Origin: JANNFX01 sp031380225
GTDB lineage: Bacteria > Pseudomonadota > Alphaproteobacteria > Rhizobiales > Hyphomicrobiaceae
Direction: 5' to 3'
DNA length: 15,887 bases
Assembly: GCA_031380225.1 (NCBI GenBank)
Contig: JANNFX010000251.1
Location: 1-15,887 of the forward strand
The position numbers and the translations under genes are program-made. Positions 1 through 8,470 of the stretch are shown in pieces; positions within the stretch are counted from its first letter, which is position 1, and every line of letters starts with the position of its first letter. The notes under the pieces are model-generated. The model searched no databases. It was given only the letters and a program-made list of their open reading frames with translations, and had not been told where the DNA came from.

Positions 1-157
1 ACCGCGTAAGTTATTTGCATATCCAAATACGCCGTGAGTTTATCGCACAACAGCTCGATTAACACCTCATCCATGAACTGCTGTCGGGCTGCGGAATTGA
101 TTGCGGCTGCACACGAACAATACTTTGATGCGGGGTTTCGACACTGCTGACGATCGT
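1..157. other. left-edge stretch, no gene supported
   Basis: This stretch lies downstream of tlpA and is cut by the window edge. A minus-strand frame is open from about base 170 to base 1. It contains an ATG at 74 (reading MDEVLIELLCDKL and onward), and upstream of that ATG a stretch with two closely spaced cysteines (YCSC). No good ribosome binding site precedes the ATG. It could be the start of another minus-strand gene continuing to the left, but there is too little of it to call. Confidence 0.25.
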
Positions 158-838
158 CTACTTGATCGCTTCCTTGATTAAAGCCTTGGATTCTTCGCTG
201 TCCCAGGCCGCGGGGCCGGACAGACGGCCAGCTTCTTTGCCGTCGGCGTTGATTAAGATGGTCGTCGGCATACCGAGCACTTTTAGTGCGTTACCAGATT
301 TTGTCGTTGGGTCGGCATAAAGCTTCAAATTCTCGACGTTGATGCTTTTCAAAAACTTGCCCGCAGCTTCGACCCCGGTGCGGTCAACTGCCAAGGCCAC
401 GACTTCGAATTTGTCAGAACCCATAGCTTTTTGCAGGCGGTCGAGGGACGGCATTTCCTCGCGGCACGGCGCGCACCAGGTCGCCCATAGGTTCAATAGA
501 ATGGTCTTGCCCTTGAAACCAGCGAGTGTCTTAGGCACGCCGCTGCCGTCGACAAAAGACACGTCGGCGACGTCAATGGCTGGGTTCTTGCGGACGAACG
601 CCGCCAACTTGCTGACTTCAGCACCATCAGGTGCTTTTTCTGGCGCACCTACAACTTCGGCACGGTTAACCTTTCCTTCCGCAGCCGGACCTGGTTCGGC
701 GACATTGCCAGCCCCCCCGAGCGTGCCGTATACGACCGCGAAAGCGATACCGGCAGCCACCGCTGCCGCCGCGACTGTAGCGGGCATGCCAGGTTGCTTG
801 CCATTGCCGCTGCCACTGCTGCCACTATCACTGCTCAT
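158..838 (-). CDS. tlpA: TlpA-type membrane-anchored thiol:disulfide oxidoreductase
   Basis: This is a 226-residue periplasmic thioredoxin-like protein. A short Gly/Ser-rich cytoplasmic tail (residues 1-18) is followed by one hydrophobic anchor (about 20-42, rich in Ala and Val), an Ala/Pro-rich linker, and a TlpA/AhpC-TSA thioredoxin fold from about residue 85. The active site is WCAPC with C122 and C125, and the cis-proline motif GMPTT has P191. In Bradyrhizobium, TlpA keeps the thiols of Sco-type and CuA copper-site proteins reduced during cytochrome aa3 assembly; the same role is inferred here. The ATG at 838 has an AGGA four bases upstream. The gene is divergent from argH with only 73 bases between starts, an arrangement I recall from Bradyrhizobium tlpA. 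Family assignment is firm, the exact redox partner is not shown. Confidence 0.9.
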   Translation of the reverse strand: MSSDSGSSGSGNGKQPGMPATVAAAAVAAGIAFAVVYGTLGGAGNVAEPGPAAEGKVNRAEVVGAPEKAPDGAEVSKLAAFVRKNPAIDVADVSFVDGSGVPKTLAGFKGKTILLNLWATWCAPCREEMPSLDRLQKAMGSDKFEVVALAVDRTGVEAAGKFLKSINVENLKLYADPTTKSGNALKVLGMPTTILINADGKEAGRLSGPAAWDSEESKALIKEAIK

Positions 839-911
839 ATGTTCCTAGTCCTGCCATCCATCAACCTGCGTCGCTGCTTTATACGGCTCGCATCGAGGAT
901 TCGTTTCTACC
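839..911. promoter_or_regulatory. divergent tlpA/argH promoter region
   Basis: This 73-base spacer must hold the promoters for both divergent genes unless they lie inside the coding regions. An AT-rich TTTATA at 878-883 reads as TATAAA on the minus strand and could be a -10 box for tlpA. The matching -35 is poor. A TTATAC at 879-884 on the plus strand could serve argH. The argH side has GAGGA at 895-899, about 12 bases before its GTG. These are weak assignments made by eye. Confidence 0.35.
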
Positions 912-2321
912 GTGACCGAGAAATCCGCCAATAAAATGTGGGGAGGCCGTTTCGGCTCCTCTCCCGCCCAGATCATGCAGGAGATAAACGTCTCGATCGG
1001 CTTCGACAAGGCTCTGGCGCCACAGGACATTCGCGGCTCGAAGGCGCACGCGGACATGCTCGGCGCGCAAGGCATCATTGGCAAGGGCGACGCGCGGGAT
1101 ATCATCAAGGGTCTTGAGCAGATTGAGGCTGAAATCGAGGGCGGCAAATTCAAGTTCTCGCGTCAGCTCGAAGACGTGCATATGAACGTCGAAAGCCGGT
1201 TGACTGAATTGATCGGCCCGGCAGCAGGGCGCTTGCACACGGCGCGCTCGCGAAACGATCAAGTGGCAACCGATTTCCGCTTGTGGGTGCGCGATGCCAT
1301 CGACGATATCAGCGATCAGCTGGCTTGTTTGCAGCTTGAACTCGCTCAAAAAGCAGAAGCGCATTTTGATGCCGTGATGCCTGGATTTACTCACTTGCAG
1401 CCGGCGCAACCGGTGACGTTCGGTCATCATATGTTGGCCTATGTCGAGATGTTTGCGCGCGATCGCGGCCGCTTTGCCGATGCGCGTGCGCGTCTCAATG
1501 AATGCCCGCTGGGATCAGCCGCGCTGGCAGGCACATCGTTTCCGATTGATCGCAAAGCAACCGCCGAGGCACTCGGCTTCGACCGGCCGATGGCGAATTC
1601 GCTTGATGGCGTCTCGGACCGGGACTTCGCGCTTGAAATGCTGGCCGCTGCCTCGATCACCGCTGTGCATTTATCGCGTTTCGCCGAAGAGATCGTGCTG
1701 TGGTTCACGCCGCAGTTTGGCTTCATCACCTTAACTGACAAGTTCACAACCGGCTCCTCGATCATGCCGCAAAAGCGCAATCCGGATGCCGCTGAATTGA
1801 CGCGAGCCAAGGTCGGGCGGATCGCCGGCGCGTTCCAAAGCTTGCTGATTGTGATGAAGGGCCTGCCGCTGGCCTATTCGAAAGACATGCAAGAAGACAA
1901 AGAAGTGACGTTCGAAGCCGTCGCGGCCTTGCGCTTGGCTATCGCCGCCATGACCGGCATGGTTGGGGATATGCAGCCTGTTCCAGTCAGAATGCGGGCG
2001 GCAGCGGGCGGCGGCTATTCGACGGCAACTGACCTTGCTGATTGGCTGGTCCGCGAGCTCAAAATGCCGTTCCGGGAGGCCCATCACGCCACCGGCAGCA
2101 TTGTTAAAGCCGCCGAAAGCGCTGGGATAACCCTCGACACTATGCCGCTGGCGTCCATGCAGGCGATCGAGCCACGCATTACAAAAGACATCTACACCGT
2201 TCTTTCTGTTGAGAATTCCGTCAAAAGCCGGAAGAGCTATGGGGGAACTGCGCCACAGAACGTCCTAAAAAGCGCCCGAGCCTGGGTGAAGCGCTTGGAA
2301 AAAGCCGGAAAGTCCGGCTAG
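912..2321 (+). CDS. argH: argininosuccinate lyase
   Basis: A cytosolic homotetrameric lyase that splits L-argininosuccinate into arginine and fumarate, the last step of arginine synthesis. Its 469 residues are the normal family length. The fumarase/aspartase signature [11 protein letters not shown] sits at 281-291 and supplies the catalytic serine loop. The TH pair at 160-161 (FTHLQPAQP) supplies the general acid/base histidine, and HTARSRNDQ at 109-117 is the conserved substrate-binding segment. The N-terminal KMWGGRF block is typical, which supports the GTG start at 912: the first downstream ATG (935) would remove the residues before KMWGGRF. It is followed after 41 bases by lptM in the same direction, and the two are probably cotranscribed. 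Confidence 0.97.
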   Translation: MTEKSANKMWGGRFGSSPAQIMQEINVSIGFDKALAPQDIRGSKAHADMLGAQGIIGKGDARDIIKGLEQIEAEIEGGKFKFSRQLEDVHMNVESRLTELIGPAAGRLHTARSRNDQVATDFRLWVRDAIDDISDQLACLQLELAQKAEAHFDAVMPGFTHLQPAQPVTFGHHMLAYVEMFARDRGRFADARARLNECPLGSAALAGTSFPIDRKATAEALGFDRPMANSLDGVSDRDFALEMLAAASITAVHLSRFAEEIVLWFTPQFGFITLTDKFTTGSSIMPQKRNPDAAELTRAKVGRIAGAFQSLLIVMKGLPLAYSKDMQEDKEVTFEAVAALRLAIAAMTGMVGDMQPVPVRMRAAAGGGYSTATDLADWLVRELKMPFREAHHATGSIVKAAESAGITLDTMPLASMQAIEPRITKDIYTVLSVENSVKSRKSYGGTAPQNVLKSARAWVKRLEKAGKSG

Positions 2322-2362
2322 ATGCATTTTAGAGTTTCTTAGGGCAGAGGCCGATCAAGCTT

Positions 2363-2560
2363 ATGCAAAGCCGCGTCATAACTTTGGTAGTTGCTGTTGG
2401 GTTGGCTTTTGTGCTGACCGGCTGCGGCGTGCGCGGCTCACTTGAAACGCCAAAAGCGACGCCCGATCCAACCGCTGCCGCTGATTCTGGCCAAGGTAAA
2501 GCCGAAGGCGACGCGCCCAAACCGCATAAGCCCTTTGTGCTTGATGGGTTGCTCAGGTAG
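2363..2560 (+). CDS. lptM: LptM-like small lipoprotein (LPS translocon maturation)
   Basis: A 65-residue lipoprotein. The signal peptide covers about residues 1-20 and ends in the lipobox LTGC, with C21 as the lipidated residue. GVRG directly after the cysteine matches the CGxxGxL start of the LptM/YifL family. The rest is low-complexity, rich in Pro, Ala, Lys and Asp, and ends in KPFVLDGLLR, a tail of the kind seen in alphaproteobacterial members found between argH and lysA. In E. coli, LptM helps LptD form its native disulfides and assemble with LptE in the outer membrane; this role is inferred here from family and position. The ATG at 2363 has a GAGG about 11 bases upstream. There is no Asp at +2, which fits outer-membrane sorting. 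Confidence 0.85.
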   Translation: MQSRVITLVVAVGLAFVLTGCGVRGSLETPKATPDPTAAADSGQGKAEGDAPKPHKPFVLDGLLR

Positions 2561-2826
2561 TCCGCGAGACGATGTTCTTCCATTTTTCTGCATGCTCCTG
2601 AACAGATGTTGGCCAATCATCCGGGACGCAACACGGACGCACGGTCCGCTTTGGCATTAGCAAGGGAAGATGGCCATGGGCCCGCCCTGCAATTCGTCTT
2701 TTCATGAGCCCCGCCGTTACCTAAGCGGCGAACCACACTCACTTGGGACTACCAAACCCGCATGAATGCGTTTCACTAGGCGCCCCGGTGCGTAACCGGT
2801 TTGCCAGAACAAATCCCAGTCCCAGC

Positions 2827-2846
2827 CTCATCGTCGCCACGATGAG
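2827..2846. repeat. perfect 8-bp hairpin
   Basis: CTCATCGT and ACGATGAG are exact reverse complements separated by the tetraloop CGCC. There is no T-run after it on either strand, so it is not a textbook intrinsic terminator. It may be part of a larger RNA structure in the lptM-lysA gap. Confidence 0.6.
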
Positions 2847-2904
2847 ACGCTTTCAAGAGCGAGTGCGGTCATCATGCGCGCGTGCCAGTGCGCGGGGATA
2901 ACTT

Positions 2905-2936
2905 CGCGCGAATTTATTATCGCGAATTTTCGCGCG
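2905..2936. repeat. CG/AT alternating inverted repeat
   Basis: CGCGCGAA at 2905-2912 pairs with TTCGCGCG at 2929-2936 around an AT-rich loop that itself contains CGCGAA. The left arm is inside a perfect palindrome, TTCGCGCGAA (2903-2912), and CGCGAATTT occurs twice in direct orientation (2907-2915 and 2921-2929). The base composition differs sharply from the surrounding genes. Function unknown. Confidence 0.6.
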
Positions 2937-3096
2937 ATGGTTAAGAGTGGCGCGCCTACCCAACAGACTCTGGACCAAACCCAAGGATGACATTGGTGGG
3001 GACGTGAAATCATTAGCCCAACCTCGTAGCAGAAACTTCGTAGGGCTGGAGGGGTGCCAATACCAAAACGCTCGCAACGCGGCGAAACCTAGCGGG

Positions 3097-3129
3097 ATCA
3101 TCGGCCCATTGCGCTGCCGGGCAGATGAT
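3097..3129. repeat. 10-bp imperfect hairpin upstream of lysA
   Basis: ATCATC-g-GCCC (3097-3107) pairs with GGGC-a-GATGAT (3119-3129), giving ten base pairs with one mismatch and an 11-base loop. It ends 71 bases before the lysA start, so it lies where a leader attenuator or a terminator of upstream transcription would sit. No T-tract follows it. Confidence 0.55.
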
Positions 3130-3200
3130 GGAATACGCTTCGCTTAATTCTACCGGCTCCATCCGCCTGTTGGATAGCTCACGGAACAACGGCCGAAACC

Positions 3201-4469
3201 ATGCATCACTTCTCTTACAAAAATGGCGTCCTTCATGCGGAGGACGTGAGCCTTGAGCGGATCGCGGCCGAAGTCGGCACACCGTTCTATTGCTATTCAA
3301 CAGCAACGCTTGAGCGCCACTATCGCGTGCTCGCCGACGCGTTCAAAGATCAAAACGCGCTGATTTGCTTTGCCGTCAAAGCCAATTCGAACCAGGCTGT
3401 ATTGCGCACACTGGGCATGCTTGGCGCGGGCATGGATGTTGTCTCGGAAGGTGAGTTGCGGCGCGCGCGCGCTGCTGGAGTTGCGGCTGATAGAATCATT
3501 TTCGCTGGCGTCGGCAAAACGCGCGAAGAGATGGCCTACGCGCTCCAAGAAGGTATCCTCGGTTTTAATGTCGAAAGCGAGCCGGAGCTCGAGGCGCTTT
3601 CAGACGTTGCTTCGGCGCTGGGTCTCAAGGCGCGAATTGCAATCCGCGTAAATCCCGACGTTGATGCCAAGACGCACGCAAAAATCTCGACCGGAAAATC
3701 AGAGAATAAGTTCGGCGTGCCATATGCTGCTGCACCAGCACTCTATGATCGCGCACGCAAGCTTGCCGGCATCGACGTTGCTGGCATCCATATGCACATC
3801 GGCAGCCAGATCACCGAGCTGTCACCGTTCCGCGATGCGTTCAAGCGCATGCGCGAGTTGGTGATCGGGCTGCGCAGCGCCGGTCACAATATCCGTCATC
3901 TCGATATGGGCGGCGGTCTTGGTGTGCCGTATGAGGCGTCAAACGAACCGCCGCCACTTCCCGATGACTATGCGCGGCTCATCAAAGAAACGGTTGGCGA
4001 TCTCGGCTTGAAGCTGGTGTTGGAACCAGGCCGGATGATTGTCGGCAACGCTGGCGTGCTGGTGACGCGGACCATTTTCGCTAAATCAGCTGGGGGTCGC
4101 GTGTTTACGATTGTCGATGCGGCCATGAACGATCTGATCCGCCCGACGCTCTACGATGCGTTCCACGAAATTCTGCCGGTTGATGAAGGCAAGCGAAAGC
4201 TAGCGCCAGTTGTGCAAGATATCGTCGGACCGGTTTGTGAGACTGGCGATTATCTGGCGTTGGAACGCTCCCTGCCGCCGTTCGCGGCGGGTGATCTGAT
4301 GGCGGTCATGACAGCGGGCGCGTATGGCGCTGTGATGTCGTCAACCTACAACACGCGGCTCTTGGTGCCGGAGGTTCTTGTCAATGGTCACGAGTATGCA
4401 GTCGTGCGTCCGCGCCAGACGTATGACGAGTTGATTGGTCTGGATGTGCTGCCGGAATGGTTGGCGTAG
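3201..4469 (+). CDS. lysA: diaminopimelate decarboxylase
   Basis: A PLP-dependent fold-type III enzyme that decarboxylates meso-diaminopimelate to L-lysine, the last step of lysine synthesis. Its 422 residues are the usual length. K60 in FAVKANSN is the PLP lysine of the alanine-racemase-like barrel. H199 (HMHIGSQ), the GGGLG phosphate-binding loop near 237-241 and EPGR (about 275-278) complete the PLP site. GPVCETGDYL carries the catalytic cysteine C346, contributed across the dimer interface. The C-terminal beta domain contains GAYGAVMSSTYN. The ATG at 3201 is well placed against family N termini, although the ribosome binding site is weak (GGAA at 3183-3186, about 14 bases away). It converges on the DUF4340 gene across a REP-like repeat. 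Confidence 0.97.
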   Translation: MHHFSYKNGVLHAEDVSLERIAAEVGTPFYCYSTATLERHYRVLADAFKDQNALICFAVKANSNQAVLRTLGMLGAGMDVVSEGELRRARAAGVAADRIIFAGVGKTREEMAYALQEGILGFNVESEPELEALSDVASALGLKARIAIRVNPDVDAKTHAKISTGKSENKFGVPYAAAPALYDRARKLAGIDVAGIHMHIGSQITELSPFRDAFKRMRELVIGLRSAGHNIRHLDMGGGLGVPYEASNEPPPLPDDYARLIKETVGDLGLKLVLEPGRMIVGNAGVLVTRTIFAKSAGGRVFTIVDAAMNDLIRPTLYDAFHEILPVDEGKRKLAPVVQDIVGPVCETGDYLALERSLPPFAAGDLMAVMTAGAYGAVMSSTYNTRLLVPEVLVNGHEYAVVRPRQTYDELIGLDVLPEWLA

Positions 4470-4487
4470 TCGAACTCGAATTCGGAT

Positions 4488-4578
4488 GTAGGCCGGGTAA
4501 AGCGCCGTCGCGAGACCCGGCATAGTGTATAAATTGACAGGCATTACCGAGTCTCAGCTCACGCTCTACCCGGCCTAC
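4488..4578. repeat. REP-like inverted repeat pair at convergent gene junction
   Basis: Two copies of a GTAGGCCGGGTA-type unit lie in opposite orientation. The left copy is at 4488-4504, and the right copy at 4562-4578 is its reverse complement with a single difference over 17 bases. The left unit forms its own hairpin, with GCCGGGT at 4492-4498 pairing with ACCCGGC at 4515-4521 and an inner GCG/CGC. The right unit has a degenerate partner arm that still pairs using G-T wobbles. This is the architecture of a BIME-type REP element. It sits between two converging genes, where it may act as a two-way terminator, and the right arm overlaps the stop codon of the DUF4340 gene. Confidence 0.8.
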
Positions 4579-5636
4579 TTCTTTTCCTCCGGCTTCGACT
4601 GAGCCGGCTTCTCCGCTTCAACGGTTTCCATCAATTCCGCGCGCTTTTTAAACATGCGCTGCACCTGGGCGGGTGGAATCTTGAATTCCCAGCCTTGCGC
4701 TAGTGCCATCAAATCGGCAGCCGTCTTCAAGCTGTCGCCGGTACCGGTTGCGTCAATCGTCATCCAGTGTGTTTCACCATCCTTGCGGACCCTGAAATAG
4801 ACCTTCATGCCTGGATCGATTTCCGCCCGAATTGTGCCAAACGGTGTGCCTTTGAGCGCGGCACTATCCACTTTCCGGGATTCGTCGAGATTGAAGGACG
4901 TCAATATGTCGACGATGTCGTCGGCCATATTTGCGAATTTTTGTTTCTGTCCGGCCGGAATATTGGCCAGACTGAACGTGCGCCCCTCGGGATCGCGCTT
5001 GATGTCGTAGGAAGGCTCTCCGTCAATTTCGACAGTGACCAAGCTGAATTTCTCTGCCTTGGCTTCGAACAGCCTCTCGCGAGCCCAATTGGCAAGTTTG
5101 ACTCCAGCTGTAATCTGGCGGTTTGCGAGCCAGGTCTGCGATTCGGACGGCCGGCGAACATACGTTCCAGCTTTACCAGCGCCGAACGCTTCAGCCCGTG
5201 ATTTGCCAACCACGATCTCAGCCATGACGGCGCCGGTCGCATCCTTGAGACGCATGAGGTATGAGTTTGCAGCATCATCGGCTGGGTTTTCCAGTTCGAG
5301 TGCTTTTTGCCCTGCTTCGCGATTGGTTTTTGCCTCGGCCAATTCGGCGGCCATCACATTTACAAGCAACGTCCGGACTTTGTCGACGCTCGCAGGGAAG
5401 TCGTTTTTTTCTCTCATGAGCCATCGCTCGCCAGATTTTTCTAGCGTCAGCTTCGATTTGCCTTGCGAAAATTCAATGGTCTGAACTTTGGCCGCTGCGT
5501 CTTGATTGAGGTTCGCGAACATCCGTCCGCCAGCCTTGGCTTGCGACCACGGCTTCGAGGCGGAGTAGACAGTGAGTGCCAACGTCAACATTGCGACGGC
5601 GGCAAGGGCCAAACTGGCAAACTGTTTCGGCGTCAT
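4575..5636 (-). CDS. DUF4340 membrane-anchored periplasmic protein (ABC operon subunit)
   Basis: A 353-residue protein with one N-terminal membrane anchor (about residues 7-25) and a large, soluble, probably periplasmic region that matches the DUF4340 family in length and features (repeating strand-turn segments such as YVRRPSESQTWLANRQ, where a threaded-beta domain compares expected and actual values). The C terminus is a charged Lys/Glu/Pro-rich tail. No catalytic motif is visible. DUF4340 genes regularly follow GldG-family genes in gliding-type ABC operons, and here the gene starts 39 bases after the GldG-like stop. It is therefore probably an auxiliary subunit of that complex. Molecular function is unknown. 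Its TAG stop lies inside the right arm of the REP-like repeat. Confidence 0.85.
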   Translation of the reverse strand: MTPKQFASLALAAVAMLTLALTVYSASKPWSQAKAGGRMFANLNQDAAAKVQTIEFSQGKSKLTLEKSGERWLMREKNDFPASVDKVRTLLVNVMAAELAEAKTNREAGQKALELENPADDAANSYLMRLKDATGAVMAEIVVGKSRAEAFGAGKAGTYVRRPSESQTWLANRQITAGVKLANWARERLFEAKAEKFSLVTVEIDGEPSYDIKRDPEGRTFSLANIPAGQKQKFANMADDIVDILTSFNLDESRKVDSAALKGTPFGTIRAEIDPGMKVYFRVRKDGETHWMTIDATGTGDSLKTAADLMALAQGWEFKIPPAQVQRMFKKRAELMETVEAEKPAQSKPEEKK

Positions 5637-5675
5637 GGCATCACTTGGGTCTGAGAACAGGGATCAATCGAGGCG

Positions 5676-7715
5676 TCAATTGGATGGGCGTTGGCGGCTG
5701 CGCCAGAACGAATAGGCGAGACCACCAAACCCGATCAGCAGCGGTACTAGGGCAATGTTGGCGAACTTCATCCAGCCATCGAGGTCTTCGATGTCTTTGC
5801 TCAACTCGTGCTTGACGGCGCGGAGTTCGCGGCGCGTCTCCAGCACTTGGCCCTTAAACTTATCAACCGCAGCCTGCTCGGATTCAGTCAACAACGTCTT
5901 GCCGGTATCGCTGGTGGTTTCGAGCTTGGCGAGATCTTGCGTCAGCGTTTGCAGCTTCTTGGTCAGTTCGCTTTCCTTTTCGCGGAACTGGCGCTCAGCG
6001 GCGCGGCGCAGGTTGTCAACAACAGTAAATGGCCGCTGGTTGACACCGCGGGCGCGCAATGCCGACAGCGAATTGTTCCCGGAAAGATTTTCGAGTGCAC
6101 CGATGATGAACGCCGCGTTATTGGCGATCTGTGTGGGCGGCTGCCCTTGGCTATTCGCTTCCGGGCGCGTGTCGGCCCACATCCTGTCATGCAAAATATC
6201 AGTATCAGCCATAACAATGGCGTTTATCGTCCCCTTAGCCGTGTGATCCTTCATCGGGTCCGTCGCCGCGGCCGTAGCAGGTTCCACTTTATCAGAGCTT
6301 TCGGCCTTATCGTCTTTCTTGTCTCCGTCAGTCTTTTCGTCTTTGACAACATCTGCGCCGGGCCGGCCTTTCGGGAACGCTGAGTTGGCTTCGCCTGTTA
6401 GCCGGACACCTATGGATAAGGCACGGCCTCCAGCCTGGTAGTCGCGCAATAGGGCAAGTGGATCGGCGCCGAAGCCGACTTGGCGCGCTTCCAGCACCAT
6501 GGCATCCGTGCTGGTCTGCAACAGCGGCGTTACGGTCACACTTGCTCCATCGGCACGCGAAAGGGTGCCGGCCGAAGCGACGTTGATTAGTTCGATGCCA
6601 TTCGCGAGCACGTCACCCTTGGCGACGTTGTCTTTGGTCAGTGAAATCCACGGTATGAACTCGGTCACCATGGGCTTGCCATCTTTGCCGCCGAATTGGA
6701 CGCGGCGCGCGTTTTTGATGTCGCCGGCGACCTTTGTGGCATCGAACGCCAAGCCCCATCCAGCCAGCATCTTGCCAAGTTCGACGCGCCCTGCCGTGCC
6801 CTTCTGGATCATGGCGAGCTGAGCTGCTTCGGCCACGGGATCAATGAACACCAGAACTTTGCCGCCCTTCAGGGCGAACTGATCAATGGCGTAAGCGGCC
6901 TTCGGTGTCAGACCGACCGGCTGCGCGACCATCAGCACGTCGACATCCTTGGGGATCAGGGTGGCGTTTTGTTCAATCGTCTTGACCTCGAAGAACTCGC
7001 GGATCTGATCCATGATCAGCCACGGCGGCGTCGGCTGCGCCTGCTGGCCGGCCATCATGTTGGGCGCCGACATGCCGCCATCTAGCGGCAAACCGGTGAT
7101 CAAACCGACGACGCGCTTTTTCGGGTTTAATAGCGCTTGTATTGCTTTCGAAACGTCATACTCCAGGAAACCTTCACGATTGGGATCGAAGATTTTAATC
7201 GTCTGCTGGTTGTCGGTCGAATTGGTGGCATCCATACCGAAGTAGCCAGCTTCGCCATCAGTGCTGAGACGCAAACCCTTAAGACCAACGGCGACGGCGC
7301 GGTCTTCGGCGTCTGAGAATGGTTCAGGGTCGATAAAAGTGACTTGGAAGCGGTCACGCGAAATATCGCGATATTGCTCGAGCAGCGCCCGCACGCGGTC
7401 AAAATAGCGTTGGTACTCGGGCGATGCCTCACCGAGCTTTTTCGAAAAATAAACGCGCGCCGTGATCGGCTCATCAATCGACTTCAAGATCTGGCGTGTG
7501 CCATCCGAGATCGTAAACAGGTTGTCGGCGGTCAAGTCGGCTTTCCAACCGCGGAGCGCGGTCGAGGCCAGCAAATTGACGGACAAAAGGATGATAGCGC
7601 CGAGACCAAGCCCGCCCCAAGCCAGTGCTGACCGGCTGAGCGTTGAGACCCATCTGATCAGCCGGTCCCAGTACGGCAGCAGAAATGGCAGAAAAGATTC
7701 GAGGAGATAGCGCAT
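5676..7715 (-). CDS. GldG-family ABC transport auxiliary protein
   Basis: A 679-residue protein of the ABC_transp_aux/GldG type. It has a membrane segment at about 31-55, a large extracytoplasmic region, and a second membrane segment at about 650-671 followed by a short basic tail. The extracytoplasmic part holds the family's N-terminal block (TADNLFTISDGTRQILKSID, from 62) and a Rossmann-like GldG domain (about 195-445, including VLVFIDPVAEA). Residues 456-492 form a Lys/Asp/Glu-rich low-complexity insert, and residues about 568-645 are strongly predicted coiled coil. The start ATG is 8 bases after the permease stop, so translation is probably coupled. In Bacteroidetes, GldA/GldF/GldG form an ABC transporter needed for gliding; in proteobacteria the substrate is unknown. 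I see no evidence of gliding genes nearby. Confidence 0.9.
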   Translation of the reverse strand: MRYLLESFLPFLLPYWDRLIRWVSTLSRSALAWGGLGLGAIILLSVNLLASTALRGWKADLTADNLFTISDGTRQILKSIDEPITARVYFSKKLGEASPEYQRYFDRVRALLEQYRDISRDRFQVTFIDPEPFSDAEDRAVAVGLKGLRLSTDGEAGYFGMDATNSTDNQQTIKIFDPNREGFLEYDVSKAIQALLNPKKRVVGLITGLPLDGGMSAPNMMAGQQAQPTPPWLIMDQIREFFEVKTIEQNATLIPKDVDVLMVAQPVGLTPKAAYAIDQFALKGGKVLVFIDPVAEAAQLAMIQKGTAGRVELGKMLAGWGLAFDATKVAGDIKNARRVQFGGKDGKPMVTEFIPWISLTKDNVAKGDVLANGIELINVASAGTLSRADGASVTVTPLLQTSTDAMVLEARQVGFGADPLALLRDYQAGGRALSIGVRLTGEANSAFPKGRPGADVVKDEKTDGDKKDDKAESSDKVEPATAAATDPMKDHTAKGTINAIVMADTDILHDRMWADTRPEANSQGQPPTQIANNAAFIIGALENLSGNNSLSALRARGVNQRPFTVVDNLRRAAERQFREKESELTKKLQTLTQDLAKLETTSDTGKTLLTESEQAAVDKFKGQVLETRRELRAVKHELSKDIEDLDGWMKFANIALVPLLIGFGGLAYSFWRSRQRPSN

Positions 7716-7723
7716 GGAATTTC

Positions 7724-8470
7724 TCAGGCAGCTTTCTTCTGATCTATGGCGATCACGTTGGCGAACAGTGCAAACGTGATCAGCGACAGGAAAAACACGA
7801 TGGAATGCAGGCTGACCACGCCCTGCGTGATCTGCTCATAGTGCGATAGGAAGCTCATTGAGCCAATTGCGGTTACGACGAACTCGGGCATCCAAGCGCG
7901 CATCGTGTTCTGCACCATCTCAAGGCCCGATAGTACGAAGAAGAAGCACACCGTCGCCGACAAGATGAAGGCGATCACTTGGTTCTTGGTCAAAGCAGAG
8001 ATGAACGATCCAATTGCGAGGAACGCGCCGGCCATCAGGAAACTGCCGAGGTAGCTCGTGAAGATCACGCCGTTGTCGGGATCGCCAAGGTAATTGACCG
8101 TGATCCAGATCGGGAACGTCAACACGAGTGCAAGACCGACGAAGGCCCAAGCGGCCAGAAATTTTCCGAGCACGGCTTCGACGGGCGAGATCGGCAGCGT
8201 CATCAACAATTCGATAGTGCCACTCTTGCGCTCTTCGGCCCACAGCCGCATGGCGACAGCGGGTACCAGGAACAAATAAAGCCAAGGATGATAGGCGAAG
8301 AATGAGCCCAGTTCAGCTTGCCCGCGCTCAAAGAAGCCGCCGATGTAGAATGCCATCGCGCCGGTCAGCGCCACGAACAACGTCAGAAAAACGGCGGCGA
8401 GCGGTGTTGCAAAGTAGGCAGCAAACTCGCGCTTGGCGATAATCCAGGCATTGGCGAGCATGTCACGCAT
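7724..8470 (-). CDS. ABC-2 type transporter permease (GldF-like)
   Basis: A 248-residue inner-membrane permease with six predicted helices. The hallmark cytoplasmic coupling segment RLWAEERKSGTIELLMTLPIS follows the second helix, and the protein begins with the usual amphipathic stretch AWIIAKREFAAYF. A longer frame is open up to 8515, but the extra residues are not family-like. The ATG at 8470 overlaps the end of the ATPase gene in the eight bases ATGCGTGA, the typical coupling seen in ABC operons, so I place the start there. It presumably forms the membrane channel with the upstream ATPase and the GldG-like and DUF4340 subunits. Confidence 0.92.
   Translation of the reverse strand: MRDMLANAWIIAKREFAAYFATPLAAVFLTLFVALTGAMAFYIGGFFERGQAELGSFFAYHPWLYLFLVPAVAMRLWAEERKSGTIELLMTLPISPVEAVLGKFLAAWAFVGLALVLTFPIWITVNYLGDPDNGVIFTSYLGSFLMAGAFLAIGSFISALTKNQVIAFILSATVCFFFVLSGLEMVQNTMRAWMPEFVVTAIGSMSFLSHYEQITQGVVSLHSIVFFLSLITFALFANVIAIDQKKAA

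Larger units (their letters stand above)
2561..3200. other. 640-base gap between lptM and lysA, no supported gene, several hairpins
   Basis: In related genomes lysA usually follows this lipoprotein gene closely, so a 640-base gap is unusual. Short open frames occur on both strands, but none has a convincing ribosome binding site, domain or consistent third-position bias. Four inverted repeats stand out and are listed separately where strong: 2785-2799 (CCGGT/ACCGG), 2827-2846, 2905-2936 and 3097-3129. The stretch could hold a structured RNA, a decayed gene, a dispersed repeat or a long lysA leader. I cannot choose between these from the sequence. Confidence 0.5.

Noticed and set aside
2903..2936. 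AT/CG palindrome cluster as a replication origin or parS site
   Set aside because: No DnaA-box array (TTATCCACA) and no parS consensus (TGTTTCACGTGAAACA) is present.
2947..3147. 66-residue frame in the lptM-lysA gap starting at GTG
   Set aside because: No ribosome binding site, mixed third-position composition, no recognisable family. Kept only as part of the unexplained gap.
3013..3306. 97-residue minus-strand frame overlapping the lysA start
   Set aside because: Overlaps the conserved N terminus of lysA and has no motif.
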